Below, piece after piece: positions 39,793 through 49,640 of a DNA stretch of 64,000 nucleotides. Position 1 is the stretch's first letter. The number at the start of each line of letters is the position of its first letter. The notes under the pieces are model-generated. The model ran no database searches. It was given only the letters and a program-made list of their open reading frames with translations, and had not been told where the DNA came from. Origin of the DNA: Cytophagales bacterium (GTDB lineage Bacteria; Bacteroidota; Bacteroidia; Cytophagales; Spirosomataceae); NCBI GenBank assembly GCA_013298215.1, contig JAAFKE010000007.1, positions 1 to 64,000 on the forward strand, read 5' to 3'. Both the position numbers and the translations under genes were made by a program.

Positions 39793-40594
39793 ACGGCCAA
39801 AAATCTTGGATTACCTCCAAAAGTTCTGGGTGCACCGCGCAGGCCGCCACCACGTTGCCGCCGAACAGAAAATCGTCGCCGCCAGCAAAGTCGGTCACGG
39901 TGCCGCCCGCCTCGCGAACCAAAATAATGCCCGCCGCCATGTCCCAAGAGTTGAGGTTGTATTCGTAAAATCCTTCAAATTTGCCCGCCGCCACGTAGGC
40001 CAAGTCAATGGCCGCCGCGCCCATGCGGCGCAGGCCGTGGGTGCGCTTCATGAGCTCTTCTAAAATTTGGAGGTACTTGTCTTGGTTTTCAAATTTATAA
40101 TACGGAAACCCCGTGGCCAACAGGCTTTTATCGAGCGTTTGGGCGGTAGAAACACCAATCCGTCGCCCGTTGCAAAACGCGCCCCCACCTTGCCAGGCGG
40201 AGTAGGTTTCGTCGTTGGGAACGTGGTACACTACGCCCGCGATGGGCGTTTTTTGTTGCACCAAACCCACGCTCACGCAGTAAACGGGCAGGCCGTGAAC
40301 AAAATTTGTCGTGCCGTCGAGCGGGTCAATCACCCAAAAGAGCTGGTCGGGGTTTGCGTGCTGGGCCATTGCCGCCGTTGTGCCTTCTTCGGTAATAAAC
40401 CCCGCCTCGGGCAGTAGTTCATGAAGCGCGGCCACGAGCATTTTTTCGGTTTCTTTATCAACGTAAGAAACCAGGTTATTCACGTCTTTGTACTCAATGC
40501 TGTGGTGGTCGAAGTGCGCCGCTTCTTGCCTAATAAACGCTCCCGCCTTTTGGGCAATCGTGCAAAGTTGTTGGGTGATGTGTTCTAAGTTCAT
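39791..40594 (-). CDS. suhB: Inositol monophosphatase family protein
   Basis: The 267-residue enzyme has the metal-binding motif DPLDGTTNFVHGLP (from residue 90), Glu69/Glu70 in TEEG, and the second signature WDMAAGIILVREAGG with the second catalytic Asp. It is a Mg2+-dependent, lithium-sensitive phosphatase of inositol or related sugar phosphates; bacterial SuhB also affects rRNA transcription. Length is typical. The symbol is by similarity only, because CysQ-like relatives share these motifs. Confidence 0.88.
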   Translation of the reverse strand: MNLEHITQQLCTIAQKAGAFIRQEAAHFDHHSIEYKDVNNLVSYVDKETEKMLVAALHELLPEAGFITEEGTTAAMAQHANPDQLFWVIDPLDGTTNFVHGLPVYCVSVGLVQQKTPIAGVVYHVPNDETYSAWQGGGAFCNGRRIGVSTAQTLDKSLLATGFPYYKFENQDKYLQILEELMKRTHGLRRMGAAAIDLAYVAAGKFEGFYEYNLNSWDMAAGIILVREAGGTVTDFAGGDDFLFGGNVVAACAVHPELLEVIQDFWP

Positions 40595-40599
40595 GCGTT

Positions 40600-41805
40600 T
40601 TAAGATTTAGCAATAAAATAGCTGCGAACCGATATAATGGCTAGTAATGGAAAAAATAGGACATCGACTCCCTGAAAAGCGGATGTTTGGGTAGCGAAAA
40701 TCACCAAAAAAACGATAGTCGTACCAACTGCCATGATGAAAGTGAGTTGAAAATACCGCTTCGGCCATTCTGACAAAGCGTTTTTCAACCAGAAAACGGC
40801 CACCAAATGGGTGGGTGCCAACCAGGCCACGTTCCAGTTGGGGCGTGTGGTTTGGTGGTCGGTGCCGAGCCACAGGAACAAGATCAAGCAGCCACACAGC
40901 CCCGCCGTGCCAAAAAACAGGCGATCGAACCACCAATTTTGGTTGTTGGTTTGGAGCTGCCACCGCGTAAAAAAAACGACTGCAACCACCAATCCCAGCA
41001 AAATAATGGCAGCTGATACGTCGTAGTTGGCAGGGCGTATTGTGCTGGCCACGCGCAGGTATTGCGTTGCCAAAACGAGGGGTTTGCCGTTTGCTTTTGC
41101 TGCCTCGAAGGCATCGCGGAGATCGTTGGGCAAAAACATTTCTTGTTCGTCGCTCACCAGCACGTCCGTCGATGCCCCCAGCACCATGTTCATGCCCAGA
41201 CTTACCCACGGTTTTCGGGGCATGGCTTGTTGTAGTTGTTTTCTGAAAGTGAGGTTGGCGGCAGTGGGTTTGAAACGCAGGTTGGCGCCGCAGGTTTGTT
41301 TGAGTAGGTCTCTGATTCTGGTGGCGCAATTGTCATAAAAAAAATCGTATTGGTAGTACCTGTTTTCGGGGAGCAGATTTGCTTCGACCAGTTCGTAGAG
41401 CCGTTGTTTTTGGGCTTGCAACAGGTCGAGTTCGCTTTCTTGCACGGCGCGGTCTTCGAGGGTGGCTCCGTAAATCATGTAGTCTATGCGGTCGGGGGCG
41501 CAGAGGTAGCGCATCTTTCCGCGCAAAAAATTGGCGTAGAAATTAGGTTCCGTAAAGTCGAAAACGCCCCAACTATACACCTTGTCGATGCCCAGCTGCG
41601 GGTCTAAAACCCGAATAGCACTGTGGCCGTAGGCCGAGTAGAGCTCGTCGCCAGGCGAAACGGTGATGAGGCTCACCCGCGCCGAATTGGTGAGCGTTTG
41701 GGCCCGTAAACCGCAAGCACAAGCCAGGGTTAAGCACCAGATTATAAGCAGGTTAGGGTTTGCCAGCCAAGCAAATGACGATCTCGCCCTTGATTGTTTT
41801 TTCAT
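40600..41805 (-). CDS. DUF4105 family membrane protein
   Basis: The start chosen is ATG 41805 (401 residues, MKKQSRARSSF), which leads into a signal-anchor; an ATG at 41853 is in frame but lies deeper inside rsmI. The N-terminal half is the DUF4105 (Lnb N-terminal periplasmic-like) domain: VSPGDELYSAYGHSAIRV, GVFDFTEPNFYANFLRG and the Cys-containing YQYDFFYDNCATRIRD, which resembles a papain-like or NlpC-like Cys/His arrangement. The C-terminal half has about five membrane helices. Function is unknown. Its start overlaps rsmI by 53 bases, so the two are almost certainly co-transcribed. Confidence 0.85.
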   Translation of the reverse strand: MKKQSRARSSFAWLANPNLLIIWCLTLACACGLRAQTLTNSARVSLITVSPGDELYSAYGHSAIRVLDPQLGIDKVYSWGVFDFTEPNFYANFLRGKMRYLCAPDRIDYMIYGATLEDRAVQESELDLLQAQKQRLYELVEANLLPENRYYQYDFFYDNCATRIRDLLKQTCGANLRFKPTAANLTFRKQLQQAMPRKPWVSLGMNMVLGASTDVLVSDEQEMFLPNDLRDAFEAAKANGKPLVLATQYLRVASTIRPANYDVSAAIILLGLVVAVVFFTRWQLQTNNQNWWFDRLFFGTAGLCGCLILFLWLGTDHQTTRPNWNVAWLAPTHLVAVFWLKNALSEWPKRYFQLTFIMAVGTTIVFLVIFATQTSAFQGVDVLFFPLLAIISVRSYFIAKS

Positions 41806-42454
41806 CGTAGTAAGCAATAATTTCTTGAACAGTACCACGTTTGGTTTCTTCATAAATCTTAGTCAGCTCGCGCGATACCGACGCGGGGCGGTCTGCGCCA
41901 AAGTACTCAGAAAACTGTTGCAGGGTTTTGAGCAGTCGGTGCGGCGACTCGTAAAAAACCATCGTTCGCTCCTCGTTTTGGAGTGCTTGCAGGCGCGTTT
42001 GTCGGCCTTTTTTGTGGGGCAAAAAACCCTCAAACGTAAAACGGTCGGTGGGCAGACCCGAATTTACCAGGGCAGGAATCAGGGCGGTTGGCCCAGGTAA
42101 GCACTCGATTTCGATGCCATTTTTGAGGCACTCGCGCACCAACAAAAAACCAGGATCGGAGATGGCGGGCGTACCAGCGTCGGAGATCAGCGCTATTTTT
42201 TCGCCTTTTTTGATGCGCTCAATCAGCCGCTGCACGCTTTGGTGTTCGTTGAAAATATGGTAGCTCTGCAACGGTTTGTTGATGCCCAGGTGTTTCATCA
42301 GCACGCTCGACGTGCGGGTGTCTTCGGCCAAAACAGCGTCCACGGTTCTAAGAACGGTGATGGCACGCAGGGTGATGTCCTCCAAATTGCCGATGGGCGT
42401 GGGTACCAAATGCAGTTTTAGCAAGGTAGATTCGGGTGTTTGATGAATGGCCAA
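41753..42454 (-). CDS. rsmI: 16S rRNA (cytidine(1402)-2'-O)-methyltransferase
   Basis: The 233-residue protein shows the RsmI pattern: LHLVPTPIGNLEDITLRAI, VLAEDTRTSSVLMKHLGI, IALISDAGTPAISDPGFLLV, and LPGPTALIPALVNSGL, with a C-terminal REL-TKIYEET block. It methylates the ribose of C1402 in 16S rRNA with SAM. Only TTG starts are available: 42454 (used here) or 42424, ten codons later and closer to the usual family start. A GC-rich imperfect hairpin with a T6 tract lies in the leader at about 42475-42525 on this strand. Confidence 0.93.
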   Translation of the reverse strand: MAIHQTPESTLLKLHLVPTPIGNLEDITLRAITVLRTVDAVLAEDTRTSSVLMKHLGINKPLQSYHIFNEHQSVQRLIERIKKGEKIALISDAGTPAISDPGFLLVRECLKNGIEIECLPGPTALIPALVNSGLPTDRFTFEGFLPHKKGRQTRLQALQNEERTMVFYESPHRLLKTLQQFSEYFGADRPASVSRELTKIYEETKRGTVQEIIAYYDEKTIKGEIVICLAGKP

Positions 42455-42585
42455 AGTTCGGTGATTCTATCCAAATAAAAAAGGCCGTCCCGCCCTTTGC
42501 GGCAATACGAGCCGGGTTGGCTTTAAAATAATAATTGCGTAAACTTGGCAGTCAGATTCATCATTCACCCTTTTTACCTCTGTCC

Positions 42586-43089
42586 ATGAACCTCCAAGAG
42601 TTTGTAGTGTGGCTCGGCCAAAGTCCCGATTTTTTGATCCTATACTTCGTTGGTGTGCCGCTTTTGGCGTTGTTGTGTGGCGTGTTGGGCCGCAACGAGG
42701 GTCATCTTTCGCCCTGGCGCGAGGTGTATGCGGTGCTCATTTATTTGGTATGCGTGCCTGGTATTTTTGCGGTCACGCTCAATATTTATCTTTTTTTGTT
42801 CGAGCGGCGCAGCGTTTTTCAGACCGATTTATACACCCAACTCGTTCCCGTTCTGATAATGATCCTCACGCTGTGGCTCATTCGGCGCAATGTTTCGTTG
42901 AGTGCCGTGCCTGGTTTTAGTAGTTTGTCGGGGCTCATGCTCATGATTTTTGCCACCATCGCGCTCATGTGGTTTGCCGACCGCACCCGTATTATGGTTT
43001 TTGCGTACCTGCCTTTCCAGTATTTGTTGGCCATATTCGCGGGTTTGTTCGTGGTTATTTACTTGGGCTGGAAACGTTTTTTTGGGTAA
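42586..43089 (+). CDS. Membrane protein of unknown function, five helices
   Basis: The start at ATG 42586 gives 167 residues (MNLQEFVVWLGQSPDFLILY); an upstream in-frame start is less likely. Five hydrophobic segments cover most of the chain, with short loops holding Arg/Lys. No family was recognised. It is divergent from rsmI and converges on queG with a two-base gap. Confidence 0.65.
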   Translation: MNLQEFVVWLGQSPDFLILYFVGVPLLALLCGVLGRNEGHLSPWREVYAVLIYLVCVPGIFAVTLNIYLFLFERRSVFQTDLYTQLVPVLIMILTLWLIRRNVSLSAVPGFSSLSGLMLMIFATIALMWFADRTRIMVFAYLPFQYLLAIFAGLFVVIYLGWKRFFG

Positions 43090-43091
43090 AC

Positions 43092-44030
43092 CTACTGCCC
43101 GCTCACAAAGTCAATATTGCGTTTGAGCCCCGCCAACTGGGTGCGTTTTATGGCCGACCGCCGAAAAACTTCTTTGAAAACCTCCTCCGATATTTCTTGC
43201 CAGTCGCCGTTGGTAAACTCCCTCAGCTCGGGGCTCGGGCTGAAAGCGGGCGTTTTGTGGGGCCGCGAAAAAGAGTTCCACGGGCACACATCCTGGCAAA
43301 TGTCGCAGCCAAAAATCCAATTTTCAAACTTCCCTTTCACCTCCTGCGGGATCGCCTCTTTGAGTTCGATCGTAAAATAACTAATACATTTGGAGGCATC
43401 TACCACGTAGGGTTGGGCAATGGCCGCCGTGGGGCAAGCATCCACGCAACGGGTGCAAGTGCCGCAGTAGTCGCGGATGGGGCCGTCGGGAGTTAGGTCT
43501 AAATCGCAGATAATTTCGCCGATAAAAAAGAAACTACCCATGTCGCGGTTTATCAAGTTGCTGTGTTTGCCCACCCAGCCCACGCCGCTGCGTTGCGCCC
43601 AAACTTTGTCCATCACTGGGGCCGAATCCACGAACACGCGCCCGTTCACTTCGCCAATTTCTTGGTTCATGTACACCATTAGTTCGCCCAGTTTTTCTTT
43701 CAGAACGTAGTGATAATCAGTGCCGTAGGCGTATTTTGAGATTTTGAAATCGTCGTTTCCTTCGGGTAGTTTTTGGTCGGGGTAGTAGTTGAGCAGCACC
43801 GAAATAACCGAGCGTGCGCCCTCTACCAAGCGTCGTGGGTCAAGCCTTTTATCGAAGTGGTTGGCCATGTAGGCCATTTTGCCGTGGTAGTTTTTGTGGA
43901 GCCACGCCTCCAAACGGGGAGCCTCTTCTTCCAAAAATTGTGCCTTAGAAATACCGCAGAAATCAAAGCCAAGTTCGGTGGCTTTGGTTTTTATTTGTTG
44001 GGCGTATCGGGTGGCGAGGTTCGGAAGCAC
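43092..44030 (-). CDS. queG: Epoxyqueuosine reductase
   Basis: The 312-residue protein starts at GTG 44030. It has the QueG N-terminal cobalamin-binding domain ([11 protein letters not shown], then [14 protein letters not shown]) and two [4Fe-4S] motifs, [12 protein letters not shown] and [10 protein letters not shown]. It reduces epoxyqueuosine to queuosine in tRNA, the last step of Q34 synthesis. Length is a little short of E. coli QueG (no HEAT repeat tail), as is usual in Bacteroidota. Confidence 0.94.
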   Translation of the reverse strand: MLPNLATRYAQQIKTKATELGFDFCGISKAQFLEEEAPRLEAWLHKNYHGKMAYMANHFDKRLDPRRLVEGARSVISVLLNYYPDQKLPEGNDDFKISKYAYGTDYHYVLKEKLGELMVYMNQEIGEVNGRVFVDSAPVMDKVWAQRSGVGWVGKHSNLINRDMGSFFFIGEIICDLDLTPDGPIRDYCGTCTRCVDACPTAAIAQPYVVDASKCISYFTIELKEAIPQEVKGKFENWIFGCDICQDVCPWNSFSRPHKTPAFSPSPELREFTNGDWQEISEEVFKEVFRRSAIKRTQLAGLKRNIDFVSGQ

Positions 44031-44050
44031 GGTTTGGCGGTTGGGTTGGG

Positions 44051-46447
44051 TTAGTAAAGAACCAATATATTTCCACGGTAAACAAAGTTTTCTTCTGCGC
44101 CGTTGGTTTGCACAAAATAAATGTATGTCCCTGCGGGAACTCGCTCGCCCTGGTACGTACCGTCCCAGGCCGAAGAGCTTCCTTTATTACTAAAAACTAC
44201 CTCGCCCCAGCGGTTATAAATGTAGGTTTGGCAGTTGGGGAAATTTTTTAGATTTTTTATCTCGAAAGTGTCGTTAGAGCCGTCGGCGTTTGGGGTAAAT
44301 ACCCCGGGAATAAATATTTTTTCAAAAACCAAGATTTTTACCGAACCGCTACTGGTGCAGCCATTGAGGGCGGTGGCGGTGAGTTTGTAGGTGGTCGATG
44401 CCAAAGGAGAGGCCGACGGACGCATCACAAAAGGGTCGTTTAAATAAAGGGCTGGCGACCAAACGTAGCGCAAGTCGGGCATATCTGCGTCGGCCCGAAT
44501 CAACACGCTGTCGCCCCGAAGAACCGAAATATAGTTTGGCAACCCAACCACGGGAGACGCTTTGACTACAATATCTCGTTGGGCAATTACGGTGCAACCC
44601 ACCGTACTTTTTACCACGTAAGTCAGCTTGTGCGTGCCCAGGCCTGCAAGTGGGGCGTTGAAGGTGTTGTTTACGATGCTTTTTACCAAAAAAGTCCCTC
44701 CGATCGGTGTTGCCAGCAACTTTCGGGGTACTGAATCGTTCAGGCAAATGGGCGCGAGGCTGTCGATGGCGACAACGGGTACGGGTAGGTGTGTTAGTGT
44801 AAGTTTTTCGGAACGTGCCACGCAGTTTTGGCCGTTGCGAACAATGCCTTGGTAGTTGCCTGGTTGGCGTAAGAAAATTTGCTTTTCATAACTTATCAGC
44901 ACCACATTATTAGCATACCATTCGACCCGTTCGTCGGGTAGTTGGGGCAAAACCTCCAACTTAACCGAGTCGCTGGGGCAGATTGAGGGTGTGCCAAAAG
45001 TGAACTTCGGATTTGGTTTTGGCTTTAAATCCACCCGAACGGTGTCTCGGGCGGGGCAAGCCAACCCCGTTTCTCTCATCACCGCTTCGTACAGGCCCGC
45101 CTGCTTGACTTTGAGCACGTTTGCCGTTTGATTTTTAATTTCGGAGCCGTCCAGCAACCATTGGTAGCGGTATTTGTCAGACAGCGTAGCGACGATGGCC
45201 GACGAGTCGCCGTCGCAGAATCTGAGCGTATCGGCAGTGGTGAGTTTGGCGGCGGGAGCTTTTCCCAGCACCACCCTCACCACTGCCGACGTGGTGTCGT
45301 TGGCGCACGTCTTGGCAAAACTCACCACGGCGTTGTAGTTGCCAATCTCATTAATGTTTATAGAATGGCTGGTAGCATTGGCAATATTGACACCATCTTT
45401 TTGCCATTGGTAGCTCCAATTATCGTTTTTCGGAACCGACAAAAGGAGCGGAGTAGCCGCACAAATTTCGATGGTTTGTCCACCCAATTTTGTGTTCACA
45501 TCGGTTGAAATAACGGGGAGAGGCGGTGTTGTGCGCGTACATTCGACCACTGGCAGCTGAAACTCGCGCCTGACCGCCCCGATCTTTACGCCCGCTCGGT
45601 ATTCTTCTACCAACACCGCAAAAACGTACAGACCCACGCGGTTGGCAACCAGCGTGAGCAGGCCCGTTCGGGGGTTTATGCTCATGGGCCTGGGGCCTGG
45701 AATGGCCGTGGTGGGCGAAAACCCCGCCAGCCAACGCACCTCCGGGTAGCTGCTATACGACTGCCCCGTGCCGAGTGCCTGAAATGGCGACGCCGACGTG
45801 TAGCCGGCCAGTGGCGCAACCAGCGAGTAGCGTAGTTCGTCGCCGTCGCTGTCTTTTGCGCCCATATCAAACGTAAAAGGCTTGTTGATGCATATATAGT
45901 CGCCGTTGGGGATGTTAAAGTCGGGCGATGAATTTTTGAACGGTGCCGAATTTGAGGCCACCAGCGGCGGAAAATCGAAGGTGAACACCATGCCCGTTGT
46001 TTCGGGGTTTCTGATGTTGTCAATGTCGTTGGAGCGGCAACAGCGTTCCCAAATAATGTAGTATCCCTGCGGGTGGGTATAAATGGCCGGGTCTAAGAAT
46101 ACCTCCTCCGAAAACCTTACCTCCGACGTTTGTAGTTTCCGGAGTTCGGCGCAGGCCACGTTGTCGTAGGTAACGGGGGTAGTGGTGGTAATGGGGAGCT
46201 GTATTTGCCGGATGCGTTGGTTGTCGCTTTTCCGAAAAACAGTGACCGTAATCCGTTGCTCGTAGTCATTTGCGTTGGCTATGTTCTGGTCAAAATAAAG
46301 GTTTAGGGTCAAATTGAACCAACCGCTCTGGGCACGCGATGCCAGCATGGTGAAATCTCCACCAAAAATATGTTTTCCATTTGACACATGGGCAATCGTC
46401 AGAAAGCAGCAGCACAGCGCCACCCACTTTCTCCGCCGCGTTTTCAT
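44051..46447 (-). CDS. Secreted T9SS protein with type B (gliding motility) C-terminal sorting domain
   Basis: The 798-residue product has a signal peptide, a large N-terminal region with many Cys and Trp residues ([19 protein letters not shown]), several Ig-like/PKD-like domains in the middle (repeated QWKDGVN, YQWLLDG, APICLND patterns) and the type B CTD at the end ([37 protein letters not shown]). Type B CTDs direct proteins through the type IX secretion system to the cell surface. It is probably an adhesin or surface structural protein. A TACGTTTG promoter box lies at 46488-46495; queG follows 20 bases downstream. Confidence 0.92.
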   Translation of the reverse strand: MKTRRRKWVALCCCFLTIAHVSNGKHIFGGDFTMLASRAQSGWFNLTLNLYFDQNIANANDYEQRITVTVFRKSDNQRIRQIQLPITTTTPVTYDNVACAELRKLQTSEVRFSEEVFLDPAIYTHPQGYYIIWERCCRSNDIDNIRNPETTGMVFTFDFPPLVASNSAPFKNSSPDFNIPNGDYICINKPFTFDMGAKDSDGDELRYSLVAPLAGYTSASPFQALGTGQSYSSYPEVRWLAGFSPTTAIPGPRPMSINPRTGLLTLVANRVGLYVFAVLVEEYRAGVKIGAVRREFQLPVVECTRTTPPLPVISTDVNTKLGGQTIEICAATPLLLSVPKNDNWSYQWQKDGVNIANATSHSININEIGNYNAVVSFAKTCANDTTSAVVRVVLGKAPAAKLTTADTLRFCDGDSSAIVATLSDKYRYQWLLDGSEIKNQTANVLKVKQAGLYEAVMRETGLACPARDTVRVDLKPKPNPKFTFGTPSICPSDSVKLEVLPQLPDERVEWYANNVVLISYEKQIFLRQPGNYQGIVRNGQNCVARSEKLTLTHLPVPVVAIDSLAPICLNDSVPRKLLATPIGGTFLVKSIVNNTFNAPLAGLGTHKLTYVVKSTVGCTVIAQRDIVVKASPVVGLPNYISVLRGDSVLIRADADMPDLRYVWSPALYLNDPFVMRPSASPLASTTYKLTATALNGCTSSGSVKILVFEKIFIPGVFTPNADGSNDTFEIKNLKNFPNCQTYIYNRWGEVVFSNKGSSSAWDGTYQGERVPAGTYIYFVQTNGAEENFVYRGNILVLY

Positions 46448-46487
46448 AACAAATCTTGTTACGGGATTAAAAGCACGCTAATATACT

Positions 46488-46495
46488 CAAACGTA
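46488..46495 (-). promoter_or_regulatory. -7 box of the T9SS protein/queG operon
   Basis: The minus strand reads TACGTTTG (TAnnTTTG), giving a leader of about 35 bases before the ATG at 46447. Confidence 0.5.
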
Positions 46496-46560
46496 GGAAG
46501 TTAGCAGAATTGGGTCTCATTTTTTTATTTTTGATTTCCCGATCTGCTAAAAAACCGTCG

Positions 46561-46568
46561 TAAGTTTG
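46561..46568 (+). promoter_or_regulatory. -7 box of the SRPBCC-like gene
   Basis: TAAGTTTG matches TAnnTTTG, about 21 bases before the ATG at 46590. The nearest TTG is 27 bases upstream, longer than the usual spacing. Confidence 0.45.
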
Positions 46569-46589
46569 TGCCCATCAAACGCCAAATAC

Positions 46590-47027
46590 ATGAAAATTAG
46601 TATCAGTACGCCCGTTGGGCAAAGCATGGAGAAAGTCTGGGAGGGCTTCGATGAGCGTTTATTTGAGGCGTTGGCACCGCCTTTTCCGCCCGTAAAAGTA
46701 CTGGCTTTTGGGGGTTGCTCCAAGGGAAACGTGGTGTCGCTCGAACTCAATTTTCTGGTATTTAAGCAGAAATGGACGAGCGTAATCATAGACCAAAAAA
46801 GCACCCCCGACGAGATTTATTTTATCGACCAGGGCACGCAACTGCCCTTCTTCCTGTCGTCTTGGCAGCACAAACACCGCATCGTAAAAACCCAGAACGG
46901 CAGCACAATTATCGACGAGATTCACTATAAATCGCCTTTTTGGCTTACCGATTACATTCTTTTTCCGCTGATGTACGTGCAATTTTCGTACCGAAAACCG
47001 ATCTACCAAAAAGTTTTTTCGGCCTGA
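46590..47027 (+). CDS. Small SRPBCC-like ligand-binding protein
   Basis: The start at ATG 46590 gives 145 residues (MKISISTPVGQSMEKVWEGF). The alternating helix/strand pattern, with KVWEGFDERLFEALAP at the start and strands VVSLELNFLVFKQKWTSVI, EIYFIDQGTQLPFF and IIDEIHYKSPF, resembles the START/SRPBCC (Bet v 1-like) fold used to bind hydrophobic ligands. No catalytic residues are recognisable. It converges on an ABC transporter gene. Confidence 0.6.
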   Translation: MKISISTPVGQSMEKVWEGFDERLFEALAPPFPPVKVLAFGGCSKGNVVSLELNFLVFKQKWTSVIIDQKSTPDEIYFIDQGTQLPFFLSSWQHKHRIVKTQNGSTIIDEIHYKSPFWLTDYILFPLMYVQFSYRKPIYQKVFSA

Positions 47028-47052
47028 GCATTGTTTGGTGCGCGGGGTTTGC

Positions 47053-47718
47053 CTACGCCTCGGCCCACCCGTCTTTGAGTCGTATCACCCTGTTGCCGAA
47101 AGTAGCGTTGTGTTCGGAGTGCGTCACCTGCACCACCGTGACTTTGTCTTTTTGGTTGAGTTCTTTAAAGAGCTTCATTATTTGTTCTGCCTGTTCGGAG
47201 TGCAGGTTTCCCGTGGGTTCGTCGGCAAATATTACTTTGGGCTCGGCCACCAACGCCCGCGCAATGCCCACCAGTTGCTGCTGCCCGCCAGATAATTGGC
47301 TCGGAAACAGGTCTTTTTTAGCCACAATATTGAAGCGGTCTAAAACATCCGCCACCCTACTTTTGCGCTCCGAGCTGGGCGTGCCTTTGTAGAGCAGCGG
47401 TGTTTCGATGTTTTCGTACACCGTTAGTTCGTCGATCAGGTGGTACGCCTGAAAAACAAATCCGATGTGGTTTCGGTGGTACTCAGTCCGTTTTTTCTCC
47501 GAAAACTGCTCCACGGGTTCGTTCATAAACAAATATTGCCCCTCGGTTGGCTCTTCGAGGAGCCCCAAAATGTGCAACAAAGTAGATTTACCCGAACCCG
47601 AAGGCCCCATGATCGATACAAATTCGCCCGCCTCGATGGTCAGATTGATGTTTCGGAGCACGTAGCTGCGTCCGAAGCCAACGGGAAATGATTTTGATAG
47701 ATTTTTGAGTGCAAGCAT
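47053..47718 (-). CDS. ABC transporter ATP-binding protein (LolD/MacB type)
   Basis: The 221-residue ATPase has Walker A GPSGSGKST (38-46), the Q-loop GFVFQAYHL, signature LSGGQ (142-146), Walker B VIFADEP (162-168) and an H-loop VTHSE. The N-terminus FPVGFGRSYVLRNINLTIEAGEF is typical of LolD/MacB/FtsE-like subunits that power lipoprotein release or peptide export. The permease is not adjacent (a DUF4097 gene lies upstream), so the transporter may be assembled with a distant partner. Confidence 0.9.
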   Translation of the reverse strand: MLALKNLSKSFPVGFGRSYVLRNINLTIEAGEFVSIMGPSGSGKSTLLHILGLLEEPTEGQYLFMNEPVEQFSEKKRTEYHRNHIGFVFQAYHLIDELTVYENIETPLLYKGTPSSERKSRVADVLDRFNIVAKKDLFPSQLSGGQQQLVGIARALVAEPKVIFADEPTGNLHSEQAEQIMKLFKELNQKDKVTVVQVTHSEHNATFGNRVIRLKDGWAEA

Positions 47719-47743
47719 TAGAGAAAAAATAAAGGTTTACTGC

Positions 47744-48778
47744 TTAATTGATCCGAATTTGCTGCGAGGCCGTCATTTTGACGGGAATCCCACCGCCGTT
47801 CATGCGCCCGCGCACGACGCTGCGCTCGGTTTGGCCGTCGAAGTTTTTCAAGTCCATTTTTACATTACTGCCCCGAAGGTCTAAGTCCATGCCCTGGTTG
47901 GTGGGCATTTCAACGTCGATACTCCCGCTTGATGTGTTTAGGGTCAGGAACTTGTCTAAGGTGGTAATTTGCGCCCTGATTACCCCCCCGCTGGTGTTGG
48001 CTTCGAGGCCGCCCGACATTTGGCGGAGCGTCATGCTGCCGCCCGACGTGGCCAAGCGACACTCGCCGTTCAGGTCGTTGGCTTCTACGCTACCGCCACT
48101 GGTGCGGGCAGAAATTGTACCGCTCAATTTCGATAGATTTAAACTACCGCCCGACGTAGCAAGCGTGATGATTCCCGACGTGTTTTCTGCCCTGATGCTG
48201 CCGCCGCTCGTGGCCGCATCCATGCGCTTGCGGCAGTTGCTAATGGCCAAGCTCCCACCCGAAGTGCGGGCGCGAACGTCGCCCGCCAGGTCGTCGAGTG
48301 TTATGCTGCCGCCGCTGGTGCTGAGGGTCTGGTTTCCGTCTAAGTTTTTGGCCACCAGACTACCGCCACTCGTTCTTACAACGCTCGACGCCGCCTCAGG
48401 TACTGACACCACAAACGAAATGCTCAGGCCGTTTTTGCCATTGCCCCAGCTGTTGCCATTGAGTGGCTTGGCCGACACCATGAGCTTGCCGCCCTCGCGC
48501 TCGATTCGTACTAAATACGTTTTGAGCCGCTCGGCAATTTCTTCTTTGCTTATCTTGCCGTTCCAGTTGTTGGCACTCACAAACATATCTACTTTGGAGC
48601 CACTTTGGCTGCCGCCGTATACTTTTACGAAACCGCCGCTTGTTTCTACCACCACGTCGTTGATTGCCTCCCCCGAAAAACTCTTGGAAAAATAAGGGCT
48701 ATCGTTGTCTTGGCCAAAGCCCGTCGTTAGCAGTAGAAACAAACCGACGATCAATAATTGAAGTGTTTTCATGGTCAT
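47744..48778 (-). CDS. DUF4097-family secreted beta-helix protein
   Basis: The 344-residue protein has a signal peptide (MTMKTLQLLIVGLFLLLTTG; ATG 48778 or 48772) and about ten short repeats in residues 50-290, each with the core TSGGSxxAxx (TSGGSLVAKN, TSGGSIRAEN, TSGGSLNLSK, TSGGSVEAND, and so on) spaced about 18-22 residues. This gives a right-handed beta-helix like those in DUF4097/FapA-like surface proteins. A short strand-rich C-terminus follows. It could sit on the cell surface or in the periplasm. It is upstream of the LolD-like ATPase by 25 bases and may be part of its operon. Confidence 0.85.
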   Translation of the reverse strand: MTMKTLQLLIVGLFLLLTTGFGQDNDSPYFSKSFSGEAINDVVVETSGGFVKVYGGSQSGSKVDMFVSANNWNGKISKEEIAERLKTYLVRIEREGGKLMVSAKPLNGNSWGNGKNGLSISFVVSVPEAASSVVRTSGGSLVAKNLDGNQTLSTSGGSITLDDLAGDVRARTSGGSLAISNCRKRMDAATSGGSIRAENTSGIITLATSGGSLNLSKLSGTISARTSGGSVEANDLNGECRLATSGGSMTLRQMSGGLEANTSGGVIRAQITTLDKFLTLNTSSGSIDVEMPTNQGMDLDLRGSNVKMDLKNFDGQTERSVVRGRMNGGGIPVKMTASQQIRIN

Positions 48779-48993
48779 AATAGTTTTTGTTTAAAGTTCA
48801 AACCGTAGATGCAATTTGTAGGCTGTTTGTTGCACAACCCAGCGCCAAAGTTGTGCCAAAAACAATTAGGTGCTGATTGTTAGGTATTTACCAAAAAAAA
48901 TAAATACAAAAGCGTCCGAATTCGGACAGTTGGTGTCCGATTTTGGAGCGCAGATTGGCGAGGGCGTTGCCCAAAAATAAGGTGGTGCTGGCG

Positions 48994-49620
48994 TTAGAGA
49001 AACGCAGCCAAGTTGCCCAAGCCCTGCCGTATCACCTCGAAGTCGTTGGTGGTGGCATCTACGATCGTCGAAGCTTCGAGGCTTCCGAAACCGCCGTCGA
49101 TCACCAGATCGACTTGGTGTTGGTACTGCTCAAAAATCTCTTCGGGGTCGGTCGGGTACTCTATAAAATCGTCGGTTAGTTTCAACGACGTGGTAATGAT
49201 GGGGTTGCCGAGCAGCTCAACAATTTGGCGCGGAATGTGGTGGTCGGGGATTCTGATACCGACCGTTTTTTTGTTTGAGTTGAGCAACTTGGGCACTTTT
49301 CCGCTGGCTTCGAGCACAAAAGTAAAGGGGCCAGGCAGGGCCTTTTTCATGAGCTTAAACGCCGCGTTGCTCACCTTGGCGTAGTCGGCAATGTGGCTGA
49401 GGTCGTTGCAGATGAACGAAAAATCGTTTTTTTGGGGTTTTATACCCTTAATTTTCGCGATCCGCTCCACGGCGCGGGCATTATGAATGTCGCAGCCCAT
49501 GCCATACACAGTGTCGGTTGGGTAAACGATCACGCCGCCGTTTTGTAGGCAAGCCAGTACTTTCTGCATCTTGCGTGGGTCAGGATTTTTTGGGTGTATT
49601 TGCAGAAACTCAGCTGACAT
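48994..49620 (-). CDS. L-threonylcarbamoyladenylate synthase (Sua5/YciO/YrdC family)
   Basis: The start at ATG 49620 gives 208 residues. Motifs are complete for the family: GGVIVYPTDTVYGMGCD, RIAKIKGIKP, GPFTFVLEASGKVPK and VGIRIPDHHI. The enzyme makes threonylcarbamoyl-AMP for t6A modification of ANN-decoding tRNAs, acting with TsaD/B/E. The shorter YrdC/YciO form is seen (no Sua5 C-terminal domain). Confidence 0.9.
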   Translation of the reverse strand: MSAEFLQIHPKNPDPRKMQKVLACLQNGGVIVYPTDTVYGMGCDIHNARAVERIAKIKGIKPQKNDFSFICNDLSHIADYAKVSNAAFKLMKKALPGPFTFVLEASGKVPKLLNSNKKTVGIRIPDHHIPRQIVELLGNPIITTSLKLTDDFIEYPTDPEEIFEQYQHQVDLVIDGGFGSLEASTIVDATTNDFEVIRQGLGNLAAFL

Positions 49621-49640
49621 TGTTGTGTGGTCTAAGATCG

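Noticed and set aside
42475-42525. GC-rich hairpin with T6 upstream of rsmI as a terminator or attenuator
   Set aside because: The stem is interrupted by bulges and only a few pairs are continuous, and no upstream minus-strand gene needs ending here.
48800-48990. Possible small gene between DUF4097 and Sua5
   Set aside because: Only short frames without coding character are present in the 215-base gap.
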